The notes under the pieces: generated by a model
What the model was told of the DNA's origin: nothing
Database searches by the model: none
Seen by the model: only the letters and a program-made list of their open reading frames with translations
Translations under genes and position numbers: made by a program
Assembly (NCBI GenBank): GCA_051867655.1
Contig: JBJDYV010000089.1
Coordinates: 29,000 to 92,999 of the forward strand
Origin: JAJPXI01 sp051867655
GTDB lineage: Bacteria; Bacillota; Clostridia; Oscillospirales; Oscillospiraceae
Length of the DNA stretch: 64,000 nucleotides
Reading direction: 5' to 3'
Shown: piece after piece, positions 33,781-42,900 of the stretch
Layout: the number at the start of each line of letters is the position of its first letter
How positions within the stretch are numbered: position 1 is the stretch's first letter

Positions 33781-34785
33781 CTACTTTACCGACCACGCTG
33801 AAGGCAAAAAGGCGTCGCCGTACTTTTCCATGCAGTAGTTGTCGGTCATGCCGGCGACGTAGTCGCACACGGCGCGCTCCACGCCCTCCCGCACCCGGAT
33901 ATCCTGATAATCGGCGGGCAGCTTGTCCGGGTCCTTTACATAGTATTCGAACAGACGGCGAATCAATTCCTGGGCCTTGGACTCCTCGCCCTTAGCCACC
34001 GGATTGCGGTAGACCGCGTCAAACATGAAAGCACGCAGGTCCTGCATGGCCTCGGCCTTTGCCGGGGACTGCTCTACTACGGGCCGGCCCGCACTGGTCC
34101 TGATGATGTCGGCCACCAGGGTGTTGATGCGCTCGCCGTGGGTGAAACCCAGCTCCTGGGAGATGTGCAGGGGGATGTCCATGGGGTAGATAATGCCGCC
34201 GCGCATGGCGTCATCAATGTCGTGGTTAATGTAGGCGATCTGGTCCGCCAGACGGATGATCTGCCCTTCCAGGGTCTCGGCCCGGTCCGGCCCCGTGTGG
34301 CAGAGGATGCCCCGGCGCACCTCGTACGTCAGGTTCAGGCCCTCGCCGCCGTTTTCCAGCCGGTCCACCACCCGAAGGGACTGCACATTGTGCTCAAAGC
34401 CGCCGGGCATGATCTCGTTCAGGATCCGCTCCCCCGCGTGGCCGAAGGGGGTATGGCCCAGGTCGTGCCCCAGGGCGGCGGCCTCGGTCAGGTCCTCGTT
34501 CAGCCGCAGGCCCCGGGCAATGGTGCGGGCGATGCGGGTCACCTCCAGCGTGTGGGTCATGCGGGTGCGGTAGTGGTCCCCCTCCGGGTTCAGAAACACC
34601 TGGGTCTTGTGCATCAGCCGCCGGAAGGCCTTGGAGTGAAGGATGCGGTCGGCGTCCCGCTGAAAACAGGTGCGCACCGGGCAGGGCTCCCGCTCCAAAA
34701 CGCGGCCCTGGGACTGGTCCGCGCGGCAGGCGTAGGGAGACAGCCGCTCCCGCTCCTGTGCCTCGGTCTCCAGCCGGATGTCCAT
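33781..34785 (-). CDS. dgt: dGTP triphosphohydrolase-like HD protein
   Basis: 334 residues. The HD metal site is seen as RTRMTHTLEV, ALGHDLGHTPFGHAGE and RLADQIAYINHDIDDA. Members split dNTPs, often dGTP, into nucleoside and triphosphate, and help balance nucleotide pools. ATG 34785 is used because AAGGAGGTG lies 6 nt upstream; a GTG inside that site is not a likely start. It precedes dnaG on the same strand, a common arrangement in Clostridia. Confidence 0.93.
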   Translation of the reverse strand: MDIRLETEAQERERLSPYACRADQSQGRVLEREPCPVRTCFQRDADRILHSKAFRRLMHKTQVFLNPEGDHYRTRMTHTLEVTRIARTIARGLRLNEDLTEAAALGHDLGHTPFGHAGERILNEIMPGGFEHNVQSLRVVDRLENGGEGLNLTYEVRRGILCHTGPDRAETLEGQIIRLADQIAYINHDIDDAMRGGIIYPMDIPLHISQELGFTHGERINTLVADIIRTSAGRPVVEQSPAKAEAMQDLRAFMFDAVYRNPVAKGEESKAQELIRRLFEYYVKDPDKLPADYQDIRVREGVERAVCDYVAGMTDNYCMEKYGDAFLPSAWSVK

Positions 34786-34878
34786 GTGCGCCACCTCCTT
34801 TTTTCGTTCTTTGTACTCTTGTATACGAAAAGAATATGAAAAATCCTTTTTTTAATTGAAAATTTTTTGAAAAATCGT

Positions 34879-34912
34879 ACCTCCGGCGGGAATTCTCGTC
34901 CTCGCCGGAGGC
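34879..34912 (-). terminator. Terminator after yigZ
   Basis: A 9-bp stem CCTCCGGCG/CGCCGGAGG is followed on the minus strand by TACGATTTTTC, 12 bp after the yigZ stop. Confidence 0.75.
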
Positions 34913-34923
34913 ATTTTCCCATT

Positions 34924-35550
34924 TTATCGGGGCACCGCCTTGAACGCCTCACCCACCACCTCGGCCTCGGCGGCCCCGGCGGTCAGCTCCACCACCCGGG
35001 CAGAAAAGCCCTCCACCGCCCCTTCGGGCAGCAGGGCGTGCACCGTCACGTCGGCGGCGTATTCGCTCTCCCCCAGCACGCCGCCGACGGCTTCCACCTC
35101 CAGCTTCATGCGTTCAAACAGACTGTAGGGACAAATCGCGGTCACCTCCACCCAGCGGCGCACCACGGAGATGCCCGCCGCGTCCAGGGCGTCCTTGGCG
35201 CTCTGGGTGTAGGCGCGCACCAGCCCGCCGGCCCCCAGCAGAATGCCGCCGAAGTACCGGGTGACCACACACACCACGTTGACCACGCCCTCCTTCTGGA
35301 ACACGCCCAGCATGGGCTGCCCCGCCGTGCCCTGGGGTTCGCCGTCGTCGGAGTAGCGCTCCACGCCCCCCTCCTGCAGGCGGTAGCACCAGCAGTTGTG
35401 GCGGGCGTCGTGGTACTTTTTCTTCATTTGCTCGATGTACGCGCGGGCCTCCTCCTCGCTCTCCACCGGCCGGACATGGCCGATAAAGCGGGAGCGCTTT
35501 TCCACAAATTCCGTCTCGGAGGCCCCGGTGGGCACAAAATATTCAGTCAC
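34924..35550 (-). CDS. yigZ: YigZ/IMPACT-family protein
   Basis: 208 residues. The UPF0029 N-terminal domain carries EKRSRFIGHV, DARHNCWCYRL, SDDGEPQGTAGQPML and VTRYFGGILLGAGGLVRAYTQSAKDAL, all hallmark segments, and a small C-terminal ferredoxin-like domain follows. Eukaryotic IMPACT relatives act in translation stress; the bacterial role is unclear. It overlaps the upstream acetyltransferase gene by 8 bp. Confidence 0.93.
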   Translation of the reverse strand: MTEYFVPTGASETEFVEKRSRFIGHVRPVESEEEARAYIEQMKKKYHDARHNCWCYRLQEGGVERYSDDGEPQGTAGQPMLGVFQKEGVVNVVCVVTRYFGGILLGAGGLVRAYTQSAKDALDAAGISVVRRWVEVTAICPYSLFERMKLEVEAVGGVLGESEYAADVTVHALLPEGAVEGFSARVVELTAGAAEAEVVGEAFKAVPR

Positions 35551-36088
35551 GTCTCTGCCACTCCTCCCGCGTCAGCACATAAAACAGGGTGTCATAGGTT
35601 TCTCCCAACAGATTGGTGGTCTGCTTGCGCAGCTGATAATGAAAGCCGCACTTTTCAATCACCCGCCGGGATTGGCTGTTGTAATCAAAATGAGAGCACC
35701 AAATGGCAGCGCAGCCCAGAGCGGTGAACCCGCGCTCCAGCAGGGCGCGGGCGGCTTCCGGGGCATAGCAGCATCCCCAGTACGGCTTCCCGATCCAGTA
35801 GCCCAGCTCCAACTGCCGTGCGTCCCCGGGCAGATCTTGCAAGTGCACACCCGGCTCATCCAGGCCGATACTGCCCACGGGCAGACCGCTCTCCCGGCTG
35901 ACGATGGCATAGGTCTCCGGCGCGCCGAGCACGCCATGAATGACCCGCAGGCTGTCTTCCTCGCTGACATGGGGCGGCCACCCGGCGCGGGGACCGACGT
36001 CCGGATCGCGGGCAAGCTCGTACAGCTCCGCCGCGTCCTCCGCCTGCCAGGGGCGCAGAAGCAGCCGCTGCGTCTCCAAGATATTCAT
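35543..36088 (-). CDS. GNAT-family N-acetyltransferase (RimJ/RimL-like)
   Basis: 181 residues. It begins MNILETQRLLLRPW, the usual start of RimJ/RimL-like GNATs, and has the acetyl-CoA loop region GYWIGKPYWGCCYAPEAARALLERGF and the C-terminal NSQSRRVIEKCGFHYQ. It transfers acetyl from acetyl-CoA to an unknown amine. It is translationally coupled to yigZ. Confidence 0.9.
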   Translation of the reverse strand: MNILETQRLLLRPWQAEDAAELYELARDPDVGPRAGWPPHVSEEDSLRVIHGVLGAPETYAIVSRESGLPVGSIGLDEPGVHLQDLPGDARQLELGYWIGKPYWGCCYAPEAARALLERGFTALGCAAIWCSHFDYNSQSRRVIEKCGFHYQLRKQTTNLLGETYDTLFYVLTREEWQRRD

Positions 36089-36160
36089 TGTTTCATTTCT
36101 CTCCTTTGCTCCCGGCGGTTGTGTCCCCGCTTCTTGCTCCGATCTGGGCGCTCCCTCTGT

Positions 36161-37432
36161 TTACAGATCCCGGTTGTAGATGGCCGCCACGGGCTTCCGG
36201 CCCCGGTACATGAACAGATACACCGCTGCCAGGCCAATGGCGTTGAGCAGGAGGATCACATGGCGCTCGGGCATAAGCTCACCCAGAACGCCCGCCGTCA
36301 GAGAGCCGGCGACAGAGCCCAGGGAGCACAGCATCTGGAAGGTGCCGTTGAACCGGCCGCGCTTGGTATCCGGGATGTAGGATTGGGTGGCGGCGATGCG
36401 GATGTTGTAGGAGGTGACGCCCAGGATGCCTTCGGTGAAGAACATCAGCGCCATCAGCGGGACGGGGGCGTACAGCACCACTCCGTCCAGCAGGGCGATC
36501 ACCACATAGACAGTGAGGGCGATGGCAAATTTTTTCTCTGCGGGGAATTTCACCTTGTAATGGATCAGCCCCCCGATGAACCGCCCCACCACCGAGACGT
36601 TGGACACGATGGTGTACAGCGTCACCGCCGCCACCGGCCAGACGGCAAACAGGGCGGCGTTGTTCCGAAAGAAGGGCAGGTGCAGGCTGGCGCTGCCCGT
36701 CCCCGCGAAGTTGGACACCATAAAATACAGCGTGATGACCAGCAGGCCCTTCTCTCCCACGATGTAGCCCAGTCCCTCCCGGAAGTCCCGCCGGAACCGG
36801 CGGATGGTCCCCAGCCCGTCGGTGGGCGGGGCCTTGTCCATGTGGGTCTCCTGATAACGGATGGTCCGCTCAAAGCTGGCGGCGATGAAAAAGCACAGGG
36901 CGTTAAAGGCAAACAGTGGGGTCACCGTCCCCACCCGGTCGTAGATAAGGGCGGCGATGGGGGTGGTCATGGCCGCGATGGGCCAGAGCATGCTGGAGAT
37001 GGAATAGGCCTTAGAGTAATTCCCCTCGGTGATAAGGTTGGGATAAAAGCTTTCATATGCCACGTCATAGACGCCGTTGATGGCGCCCATGACCATACAG
37101 CCCAGCAGCATGAGGGGATAGTTGAACCAGCCCGCCCTCAGCAGGAAAAACAGCCCGAGAAAGATGCCGGAGGACAGATAATCCAGCCGGTAGATCACCT
37201 TTTTCCGGCTCATCCGGTCCAGATAAGGCCCCGCCAGCAGGGGGCAGACCAGCATGGGCAGTTGGAAGCACACATTGAACAGCACATACAGGAAGGTGGA
37301 CCCGGTGTAGTCCAGCACCATGATGCTGATGGCAAAGCCGGACAATGCGCCGCCCACCATGGACACCACGCTGCCCAGGGTGATGACGGTGAAATCATAG
37401 GTCCACAGCGTATTGGATTTTGGTTTGCTCAT
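36161..37432 (-). CDS. MFS exporter
   Basis: 423 residues with about 12 helices. The loop between helices 2 and 3 reads GPYLDRMSRKKVIYRLD, and the overall pattern fits the MFS_3 group (enterobactin and macrolide exporters). The ATG at 37432 follows GAGAGGAG; the longer frame upstream is unlikely. Upstream lies a structured RNA of about 215 nt with promoter and terminator, which may control this gene or be independent. Confidence 0.85.
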   Translation of the reverse strand: MSKPKSNTLWTYDFTVITLGSVVSMVGGALSGFAISIMVLDYTGSTFLYVLFNVCFQLPMLVCPLLAGPYLDRMSRKKVIYRLDYLSSGIFLGLFFLLRAGWFNYPLMLLGCMVMGAINGVYDVAYESFYPNLITEGNYSKAYSISSMLWPIAAMTTPIAALIYDRVGTVTPLFAFNALCFFIAASFERTIRYQETHMDKAPPTDGLGTIRRFRRDFREGLGYIVGEKGLLVITLYFMVSNFAGTGSASLHLPFFRNNAALFAVWPVAAVTLYTIVSNVSVVGRFIGGLIHYKVKFPAEKKFAIALTVYVVIALLDGVVLYAPVPLMALMFFTEGILGVTSYNIRIAATQSYIPDTKRGRFNGTFQMLCSLGSVAGSLTAGVLGELMPERHVILLLNAIGLAAVYLFMYRGRKPVAAIYNRDL

Positions 37433-37517
37433 AGAACTCCTCTCTCGCAGAATCTGCGCGGCCGGGGCGCGTCCCCCGGCAGTCCGTCGGTTGCAGGTAC
37501 CTTCGGCGGCTTTCTGC

Positions 37518-37733
37518 AAAAAAAGCCTGCCTTCGCGCGAAGACAGGCGGACAGAATATGAGCACGGAGAACCCCAGGGACGCCTCGCTCACATCCTCAC
37601 CCAAGCCCTCTTCGCATACAGAACCACAAGGCCCATCCCAGACCGGGATGCACCTGCTTGGCTTCTGTCACAACGCGATGGCTCAGAATCGGATGAGGTT
37701 CATGCTTCCTGTATTCTCCTTTCAGGTCAATTT
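37518..37733 (-). ncRNA. Unassigned structured RNA (about 215 nt)
   Basis: A consensus promoter starts transcription at about 37733 and a strong terminator (11-bp stem GCCTGCCTTCG/CGCGAAGACAGGC type, then seven T) ends it at 37518, with no credible reading frame between. By eye the RNA folds into a long rod: CAUCCC/GGGAUG closes an apical loop, flanked by ACAGAA/UUCUGU, UCGC/GCGA, AGCC/GGCU, CCUCAUCC/GGGUGAGG and GGAGAA/UUCUCC with a large internal loop. Rod plus central bubble, length and isolated promoter fit 6S RNA, but a riboswitch for the MFS gene 85 nt downstream is equally possible. SAM, TPP, FMN, cobalamin and SRP signatures were not found. Confidence 0.55.
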
Positions 37734-37739
37734 GCAGAC

Positions 37740-37768
37740 AGTATACACCCGCTCCGGCAGGCTGTCAA
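37740..37768 (-). promoter_or_regulatory. Promoter of the structured RNA, inside an inverted repeat
   Basis: Minus strand TTGACA (37768-37763), 17-bp spacer, TATACT (37745-37740). The -35 box lies in the loop of a perfect 12-bp GC inverted repeat (37749-37760 with 37775-37786), which also sits just after the hflX stop codon. Confidence 0.8.
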
Positions 37769-37793
37769 CCCTGTCTGCCGGAGCGGACCTTGT

Positions 37794-39083
37794 TCAGTCC
37801 TCCCAGGGCTCCTTGGGGCGCGTCCAGCCCTCCACGATATATTCCTCCAGCCGCCCCAGGGTCTTGGGCGTACAGACGGCGGTGACCTCGATGGTCTCGG
37901 CGTATTCCACACTCTCCACCTTGGCGTCCCGGTAGAGCATGTCCAGCACGCCGCCCTTGTCGTAGGGAAGGTGCAGCACCACCCGGCGCGTGCCCGTATC
38001 CACCCGACTGCCGATCATGGCCAGCAGCTTATCCAGGCCCTCGCCGGTGCGGGCGGAGATGGAAACGATATCCTCCCCATGGGGCAGAATATCCCCCCGG
38101 TACAGGTCGGACTTATTGAACACGTCGATGCGGGGGGTCTGCTCGGCTCCCAGCTCCACGATCAGCTTTTCCACCACCTCGGCCTGCTCCTTCCACTGAG
38201 GGTTGGACACGTCGATGACGTGCAGCAGCAGGTCGGCAAAGGACAGCTCCTCCAAGGTGGCCTTGAACGCGTCCACCAGATGGTGGGGCAGCTTGCGGAT
38301 GAAGCCCACCGTGTCGGACAAAAGCACCGTGCAGGTGTCGGAGATCTCCAAGGTGCGGGTGGTGGTGTCCAGGGTATCGAACAGGCGGTTGTTGGCGGGA
38401 ATATCCGCCCCGGTCAGGGCGTTGAGCAAGGTGGACTTGCCCGCGTTGGTATAGCCCACGATGGCCACCACGGGCACCTCGTTCTTCTCCCGGCGCACCC
38501 GCTGGGTGGCACGCACACGGCGCACCTGCTCCAGTTCTTCTTTCAGCTTGGCAATCTTGCGGTGGATGTGCCGCCGGTCGGTCTCCAGCTGGGTCTCGCC
38601 GGGGCCGCGGGTGCCAATGGCGCCCTCCTGCCGCTCCAGGTGAGTCCACATGCCGATCAGCCGGGGCAGCAGGTACTGGTACTGGGCCAGCTCCACCTGC
38701 AGGCGGCCCTCCTTGGTCTGGGCCCGCTGGGCGAAGATGTCCAGGATCAGGGCGGAGCGGTCCATGACCGACACGCCCAGGTCCTCGGTCAAAGCCCGCT
38801 GCTGGGAGGGGGACAGGGCGTTGTCGAAGATCACCATGTCCGCCCCCTGGGCCTGGACCAGCTCCTTGACCTCGGCCACCTTGCCCTCGCCGATGAACGT
38901 GCGGGGGTCGGGGGTGTCCTTGTTCTGGAGCACCATGCCCACACACGTACCGCCGGCGGTCTCCAGCAGGGCCTCCAGCTCCTCCAGCGACTCGTCGCTG
39001 GCGTTGTCCTCCCGGGACAGGCAGGCGGTGTTCAGGCCCACCAGCACCGCCCGGTTGATCTTTTCTTCGTAATTCTCGTTCAT
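37794..39083 (-). CDS. hflX: GTPase HflX
   Basis: 429 residues. The N-terminal HflX domain has IFDNALSPSQQRALTEDLGVSVMDR, the glycine-rich linker GAIGTRGPGETQLETDRR, and the G domain has VGYTNAGKSTLLNALTG, DTVGFI and NKSDL. HflX splits ribosomes, notably after stress. I start at ATG 39083 (MNENYEEK), behind GAGGT; the longer frame runs through the upstream gene's end. It follows the flavin-reductase gene by 17 bp. Confidence 0.95.
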   Translation of the reverse strand: MNENYEEKINRAVLVGLNTACLSREDNASDESLEELEALLETAGGTCVGMVLQNKDTPDPRTFIGEGKVAEVKELVQAQGADMVIFDNALSPSQQRALTEDLGVSVMDRSALILDIFAQRAQTKEGRLQVELAQYQYLLPRLIGMWTHLERQEGAIGTRGPGETQLETDRRHIHRKIAKLKEELEQVRRVRATQRVRREKNEVPVVAIVGYTNAGKSTLLNALTGADIPANNRLFDTLDTTTRTLEISDTCTVLLSDTVGFIRKLPHHLVDAFKATLEELSFADLLLHVIDVSNPQWKEQAEVVEKLIVELGAEQTPRIDVFNKSDLYRGDILPHGEDIVSISARTGEGLDKLLAMIGSRVDTGTRRVVLHLPYDKGGVLDMLYRDAKVESVEYAETIEVTAVCTPKTLGRLEEYIVEGWTRPKEPWED

Positions 39084-39100
39084 AGTACCTCGTACTCGTG

Positions 39101-39610
39101 TCAGTCCTGCTTCTTCAGGACCTCCACGATCTTTCCGATATACATGGTATGCCAGTCCTTCTGGGGATACCATTTCTCCGCCGGTGCGGTGTCGATAAAC
39201 TTCTCCGGCTTCAGCTCGTCGGCGTACTGTTTCTCGCAGATAAGCACCAACTCAGCTTCGGCAAAGTAGGGGGTATCCCCCAGGCCGTATTCCACCGTGA
39301 AGCTGCATTCCTTTACCTTATCAATGTCCCGACCGCTTTTGGCCCCGCAGAGGGCCAGCTGCTTGCGGAATTTTTCGTCATAAAAGGACAAAGAAAAATA
39401 CTTTTCCCGGTCAATAAATTCCTTCGTGTACCGCTGGGGGCGCACATAAGCGGTCGCCACCGGCTCGCCCCACAGCACGCCCAGGCCGCCCCAGCTGGCG
39501 GTCATGGTATTGCATCCGTTTCTGTCCCCGGCGGTGATCAGCATCCACTGGTCGCCGATGCGGCGAAATACGTTTCCGTCCATCTCACGGGGATTGATCT
39601 TCTTAAACAT
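39101..39610 (-). CDS. Flavin reductase-like (FMN-binding split barrel) protein
   Basis: 169 residues. The split-barrel pattern is seen as GDRNGCNTMTASWGGLGVLWGEPVATAYVRPQRYT and KYFSLSFY. Such proteins bind FMN and reduce flavin or small substrates with NAD(P)H. ATG 39610 follows TGAGGTGAT by 6 nt; a GTG 9 bp upstream overlaps that site. It forms an operon with hflX. Confidence 0.85.
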   Translation of the reverse strand: MFKKINPREMDGNVFRRIGDQWMLITAGDRNGCNTMTASWGGLGVLWGEPVATAYVRPQRYTKEFIDREKYFSLSFYDEKFRKQLALCGAKSGRDIDKVKECSFTVEYGLGDTPYFAEAELVLICEKQYADELKPEKFIDTAPAEKWYPQKDWHTMYIGKIVEVLKKQD

Positions 39611-39636
39611 CGAAATCACCTCAGGATATGATATGC

Positions 39637-39669
39637 AAAAAGGCCCGCACTTGACAGTGCGAGCCCTTT
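39637..39669 (-). terminator. rpmE terminator
   Basis: A stem of about 15 bp with two mismatches (AAAGGGCTCGCACT on the minus strand) is followed by TTTTTGC, 11 bp after rpmE. Confidence 0.8.
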
Positions 39670-39679
39670 GTTACAGCAA

Positions 39680-39883
39680 TTACTTGTCCAGACCAAACTT
39701 CTTATTGAAACGGCTGACGCGTCCGCCGCTGTCCACGACCTTCTGCTTACCGGTAAAGAAGGGGTGACACTTGGAGCAAACTTCCACCTTGATATCGCTC
39801 TTGGTGGAGCCGGTCTCGATGACATTGCCGCAGGCGCACCGGATGGTGGTCTGGTTGTAATTGGGATGGATGCCTTCCTTCAT
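39680..39883 (-). CDS. rpmE: 50S ribosomal protein L31, zinc-binding form
   Basis: 67 residues: MKEGIHPNY start, cysteines in CACG and CSKCHPFFTGKQ, matching the C+ (zinc) type of L31. The ATG follows AGAAAGAGGTG. It has its own terminator. Confidence 0.97.
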   Translation of the reverse strand: MKEGIHPNYNQTTIRCACGNVIETGSTKSDIKVEVCSKCHPFFTGKQKVVDSGGRVSRFNKKFGLDK

Positions 39884-39974
39884 GGGGTTTCACCTCTTTC
39901 TCTGCCGGGGTATTTACATAGCGCAACTGGTATGTTAGCATATTCCGCGCAAAAATGCAACTATTTTTTTCATT

Positions 39975-42900
39975 TTATAAGAAGAAAATCTCTCCGGTGG
40001 CGAAAAAGTACAGGGCCTTGCGCGCCACGCTTTTGCCCAGCAGCTCTTCCAGGGCCCGGGCATACGCCTCCACCTGAGGGCGGTACTGCTCCGGCTCGGG
40101 GACGCGGTCGGTCTTGAAGTCCACGATGGTGATGCCCCGCTCGTCCTCAAACCAGCAGTCCACCACGCCCTGAAACAGGATCTCTTCCCCCTCCGCCCCG
40201 GGGAAAAATTCCTCGCCGGGCAGCAGCAGGGAAAATTTGTACTCCCGCTCCCGGACCGGGGCCGCCAGCAGCTCCCGCCCCAGTTCGGACAAGAAAAACG
40301 CGGCCAGCTTTTGGGGATCGGCGCTGCGGGCCTCCTCCCCGGTGATGAACTGCCCCGCCGCCAGGCGGTCGATCTCCCCGGCGATCTCCTCCGCCGAGCC
40401 GGTCTTGTCAAAGTCCAGGTACTGCAGCACCTTGTGCAGGGCGGTGCCCCGCTGGGGCGCGGTCAGGCCCAGCTTCTGGGCGGCAAAATCAGGCCGCTCA
40501 AAGGGGGTGTGCTTCACAGGCCGGGGGGTGTCGGTATCCTCCGCCGCTTCCGCATCCAGGGCCCGTCCCTTCAGCTGGGTAGCGGTCAGCTTGGAGGGCA
40601 GATCGGCGGCCTGGGCGTGGGGGTAGGTCCAGGACAGCACCTGGGCCAGCTTCTCCACCTGCTCCTCCGGGGGCCGGGCGATCTCACCGGCCACCTCGCC
40701 CCGGGCGTGCAGGGGCGGCTCATAGTCCGCGCCGGGCACCAGGCGGATCTCCCACGCCGGGCCGCAGCCCGCGGGGATAACCGGGCAGTCAGTCTCCCCC
40801 GTCCGCAGGGCTTCCCCATCGGGGCGTGTCAGGGCGCACAGGAGCAGCCAGCGCCCCGGCGTGGAAGCCGCGGCCGCCACCGCCGGGGCCACGGGCCGGG
40901 CGGCGTCCCGGGCCAGCTTGGCCAGGGCGTCCCCGGCCTTGGACAGGCCCATGGTCATAATCAGTTTTTCTTTGGCGCGGGTCATGGCCACATATAAAAG
41001 GCGCATCTCCTCCGCCTTCAGTTCCCGGTCCATTTGCAGGGACACGGCCTGCCGGGCCAGGGTGGGCCACTCCACCGTCCAGCCCTCGCCCCGCTCCAGG
41101 CGCTTGGGGCCCACCCCCAGCCGGGGGTGGAACAGCACGGGGGCGGCGGCGTCCATGGTATTGAACTGCCGCCCCAAACCGCAGAGAAACACCACAGGGA
41201 ACTCCAGGCCTTTGGAGCGGTGGATGGACAAAATCTTCACGCCGCCCGTTCCGGCCGAGGCGGGAGCGAGCCGCTCCCCCTTTTGGCGCAGGCGGCCCAG
41301 ATGGGTCAAAAATCCGAACAGGCCCTTGTGTCCCGCCCGCTCCAACTGACGGGCCTGCTCCCGCAGGGCGGCCAGGTTGGCCTGCCGCCGCGCACCGTCG
41401 GGCATAGCGCCGAAAATGGCCATCAGGTCGGTCTCAGCGTACAGCCGCTCGATCAGCTGCTGGGCGGACAGCTCCCCCGCCCGGAACCGCAGCAGCTTCA
41501 TCTGTTCCAGGAAGGCGGCGCAGTCCTCCCCCCCGTCGGCCTCCAGAGCGGCGTAGAAATCGCCGTCTTTGCACCCGGCCCGGATCTGGGAGAGCCGGTC
41601 CGGAGTAAAACCGAACACCGGAGAGCGCAGGACAGACAACAGGGGCACGTCCTGACGAGGGTTGTCGATGATCTCCAGCAGGGACAGGGCCACGGAGATC
41701 TCGGTGGTGTCAAAGAAGTCGCCGCCGCCCTCCGTCTCCACGGGGATGCCCGCCTCGGCCAGGGCGCGGGTGTAGTGGCGCAGCACCGGCCCCGGCGAGC
41801 GCAGGAGGATGACCATGTCCTCCGCCCGCACCGGGCGCTGTCCGCCCGCGCCGTCATCCACCAAAAAGCCCTCCCGGAGCATCTGGGCCATCCGACGGGC
41901 CACGAAGCGGGCCTCGATCAGGTTTTTGTCCACTGCGTCCTCGCCGCCCTCGCCCTCGGGCAGGGAGAGCACATCCAGCTCGGCGGCATAGGCCGGGTCA
42001 TCCTCAAAGCTGCCGCCCGGGACCAGGGCCTCCGCAGGACCGTACTCCATCTCGCCGCAGGCGCGGCTCATGATGTTCTCAAAGACATAATTGGCCGCGT
42101 GGAGCACCTGGGGCCGGGAGCGAAAATTCCGGGACAGGATCAGCTTGCGGGGCTGCCCCGCCTCCGCCCGCTCCGCCGGGGGCCAGGACTCGTATTTTCC
42201 TAGGAAAATGGCGGGGTCGGCCAGACGGAAGCGGTAGATGGACTGCTTCACGTCCCCCACCAGGAACAGGTTTTCCCCGTCCCGGGACAGGGCGTCAAAC
42301 AGGACGTTCTGCACCTCATTGGTGTCCTGATACTCGTCCACCATGATCTCGGTGAACTGCTCCCGCAGCAGGTCCCGCACCTCGTCCTGTTCCAACAGGT
42401 GCACCGTCAGGTGCTCGGCGTCGGAAAACTCCAGCAGCCCCCGCCGGGTCTTCTCCTCATAAAAGCGCCGCCCAAACTCCCTTACCAGATCAAACAGGGC
42501 CTCCACGACGGGGGCCAGAGAGCGCAGCTCGGAGAGCACCCCGGCGCTGTCAGCCCCAAACAGGGCTTCCACCGCCTCCATGCGGGTCTTGCAGCGGGTG
42601 CGCAGGTCGGCGATGGCATCCTTGATAGCCGGGTCGGCGCCCCGCTTGGCCCCCGCCCGGGGGAATGGGATGGGAAAACACCCCGCGGCCCGGTCCCAGC
42701 TCTCCGCCTGAAACAGATTTTCAAGGCCCTCCAGTGTAGCGGACAGGGTGGGGCCGTAATTCAGATCCACGATCTCGTCCCGGGCGGCCAGGTCCAGAGC
42801 CTTGGCCATCTCGCCCCGCCAGTAGTCCGCCTGGGCCCGGGCGTGATCTAAAATCAGCGCGCCCCACGGGGTCTCCCCCGCGTCGGCGATGCCCTCCGCC

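Noticed and set aside
37518..37768. SRP RNA, tmRNA or RNase P RNA at this locus
   Set aside because: The SRP helix 8 core, the tmRNA acceptor and tag features and RNase P conserved boxes are not present on either strand.
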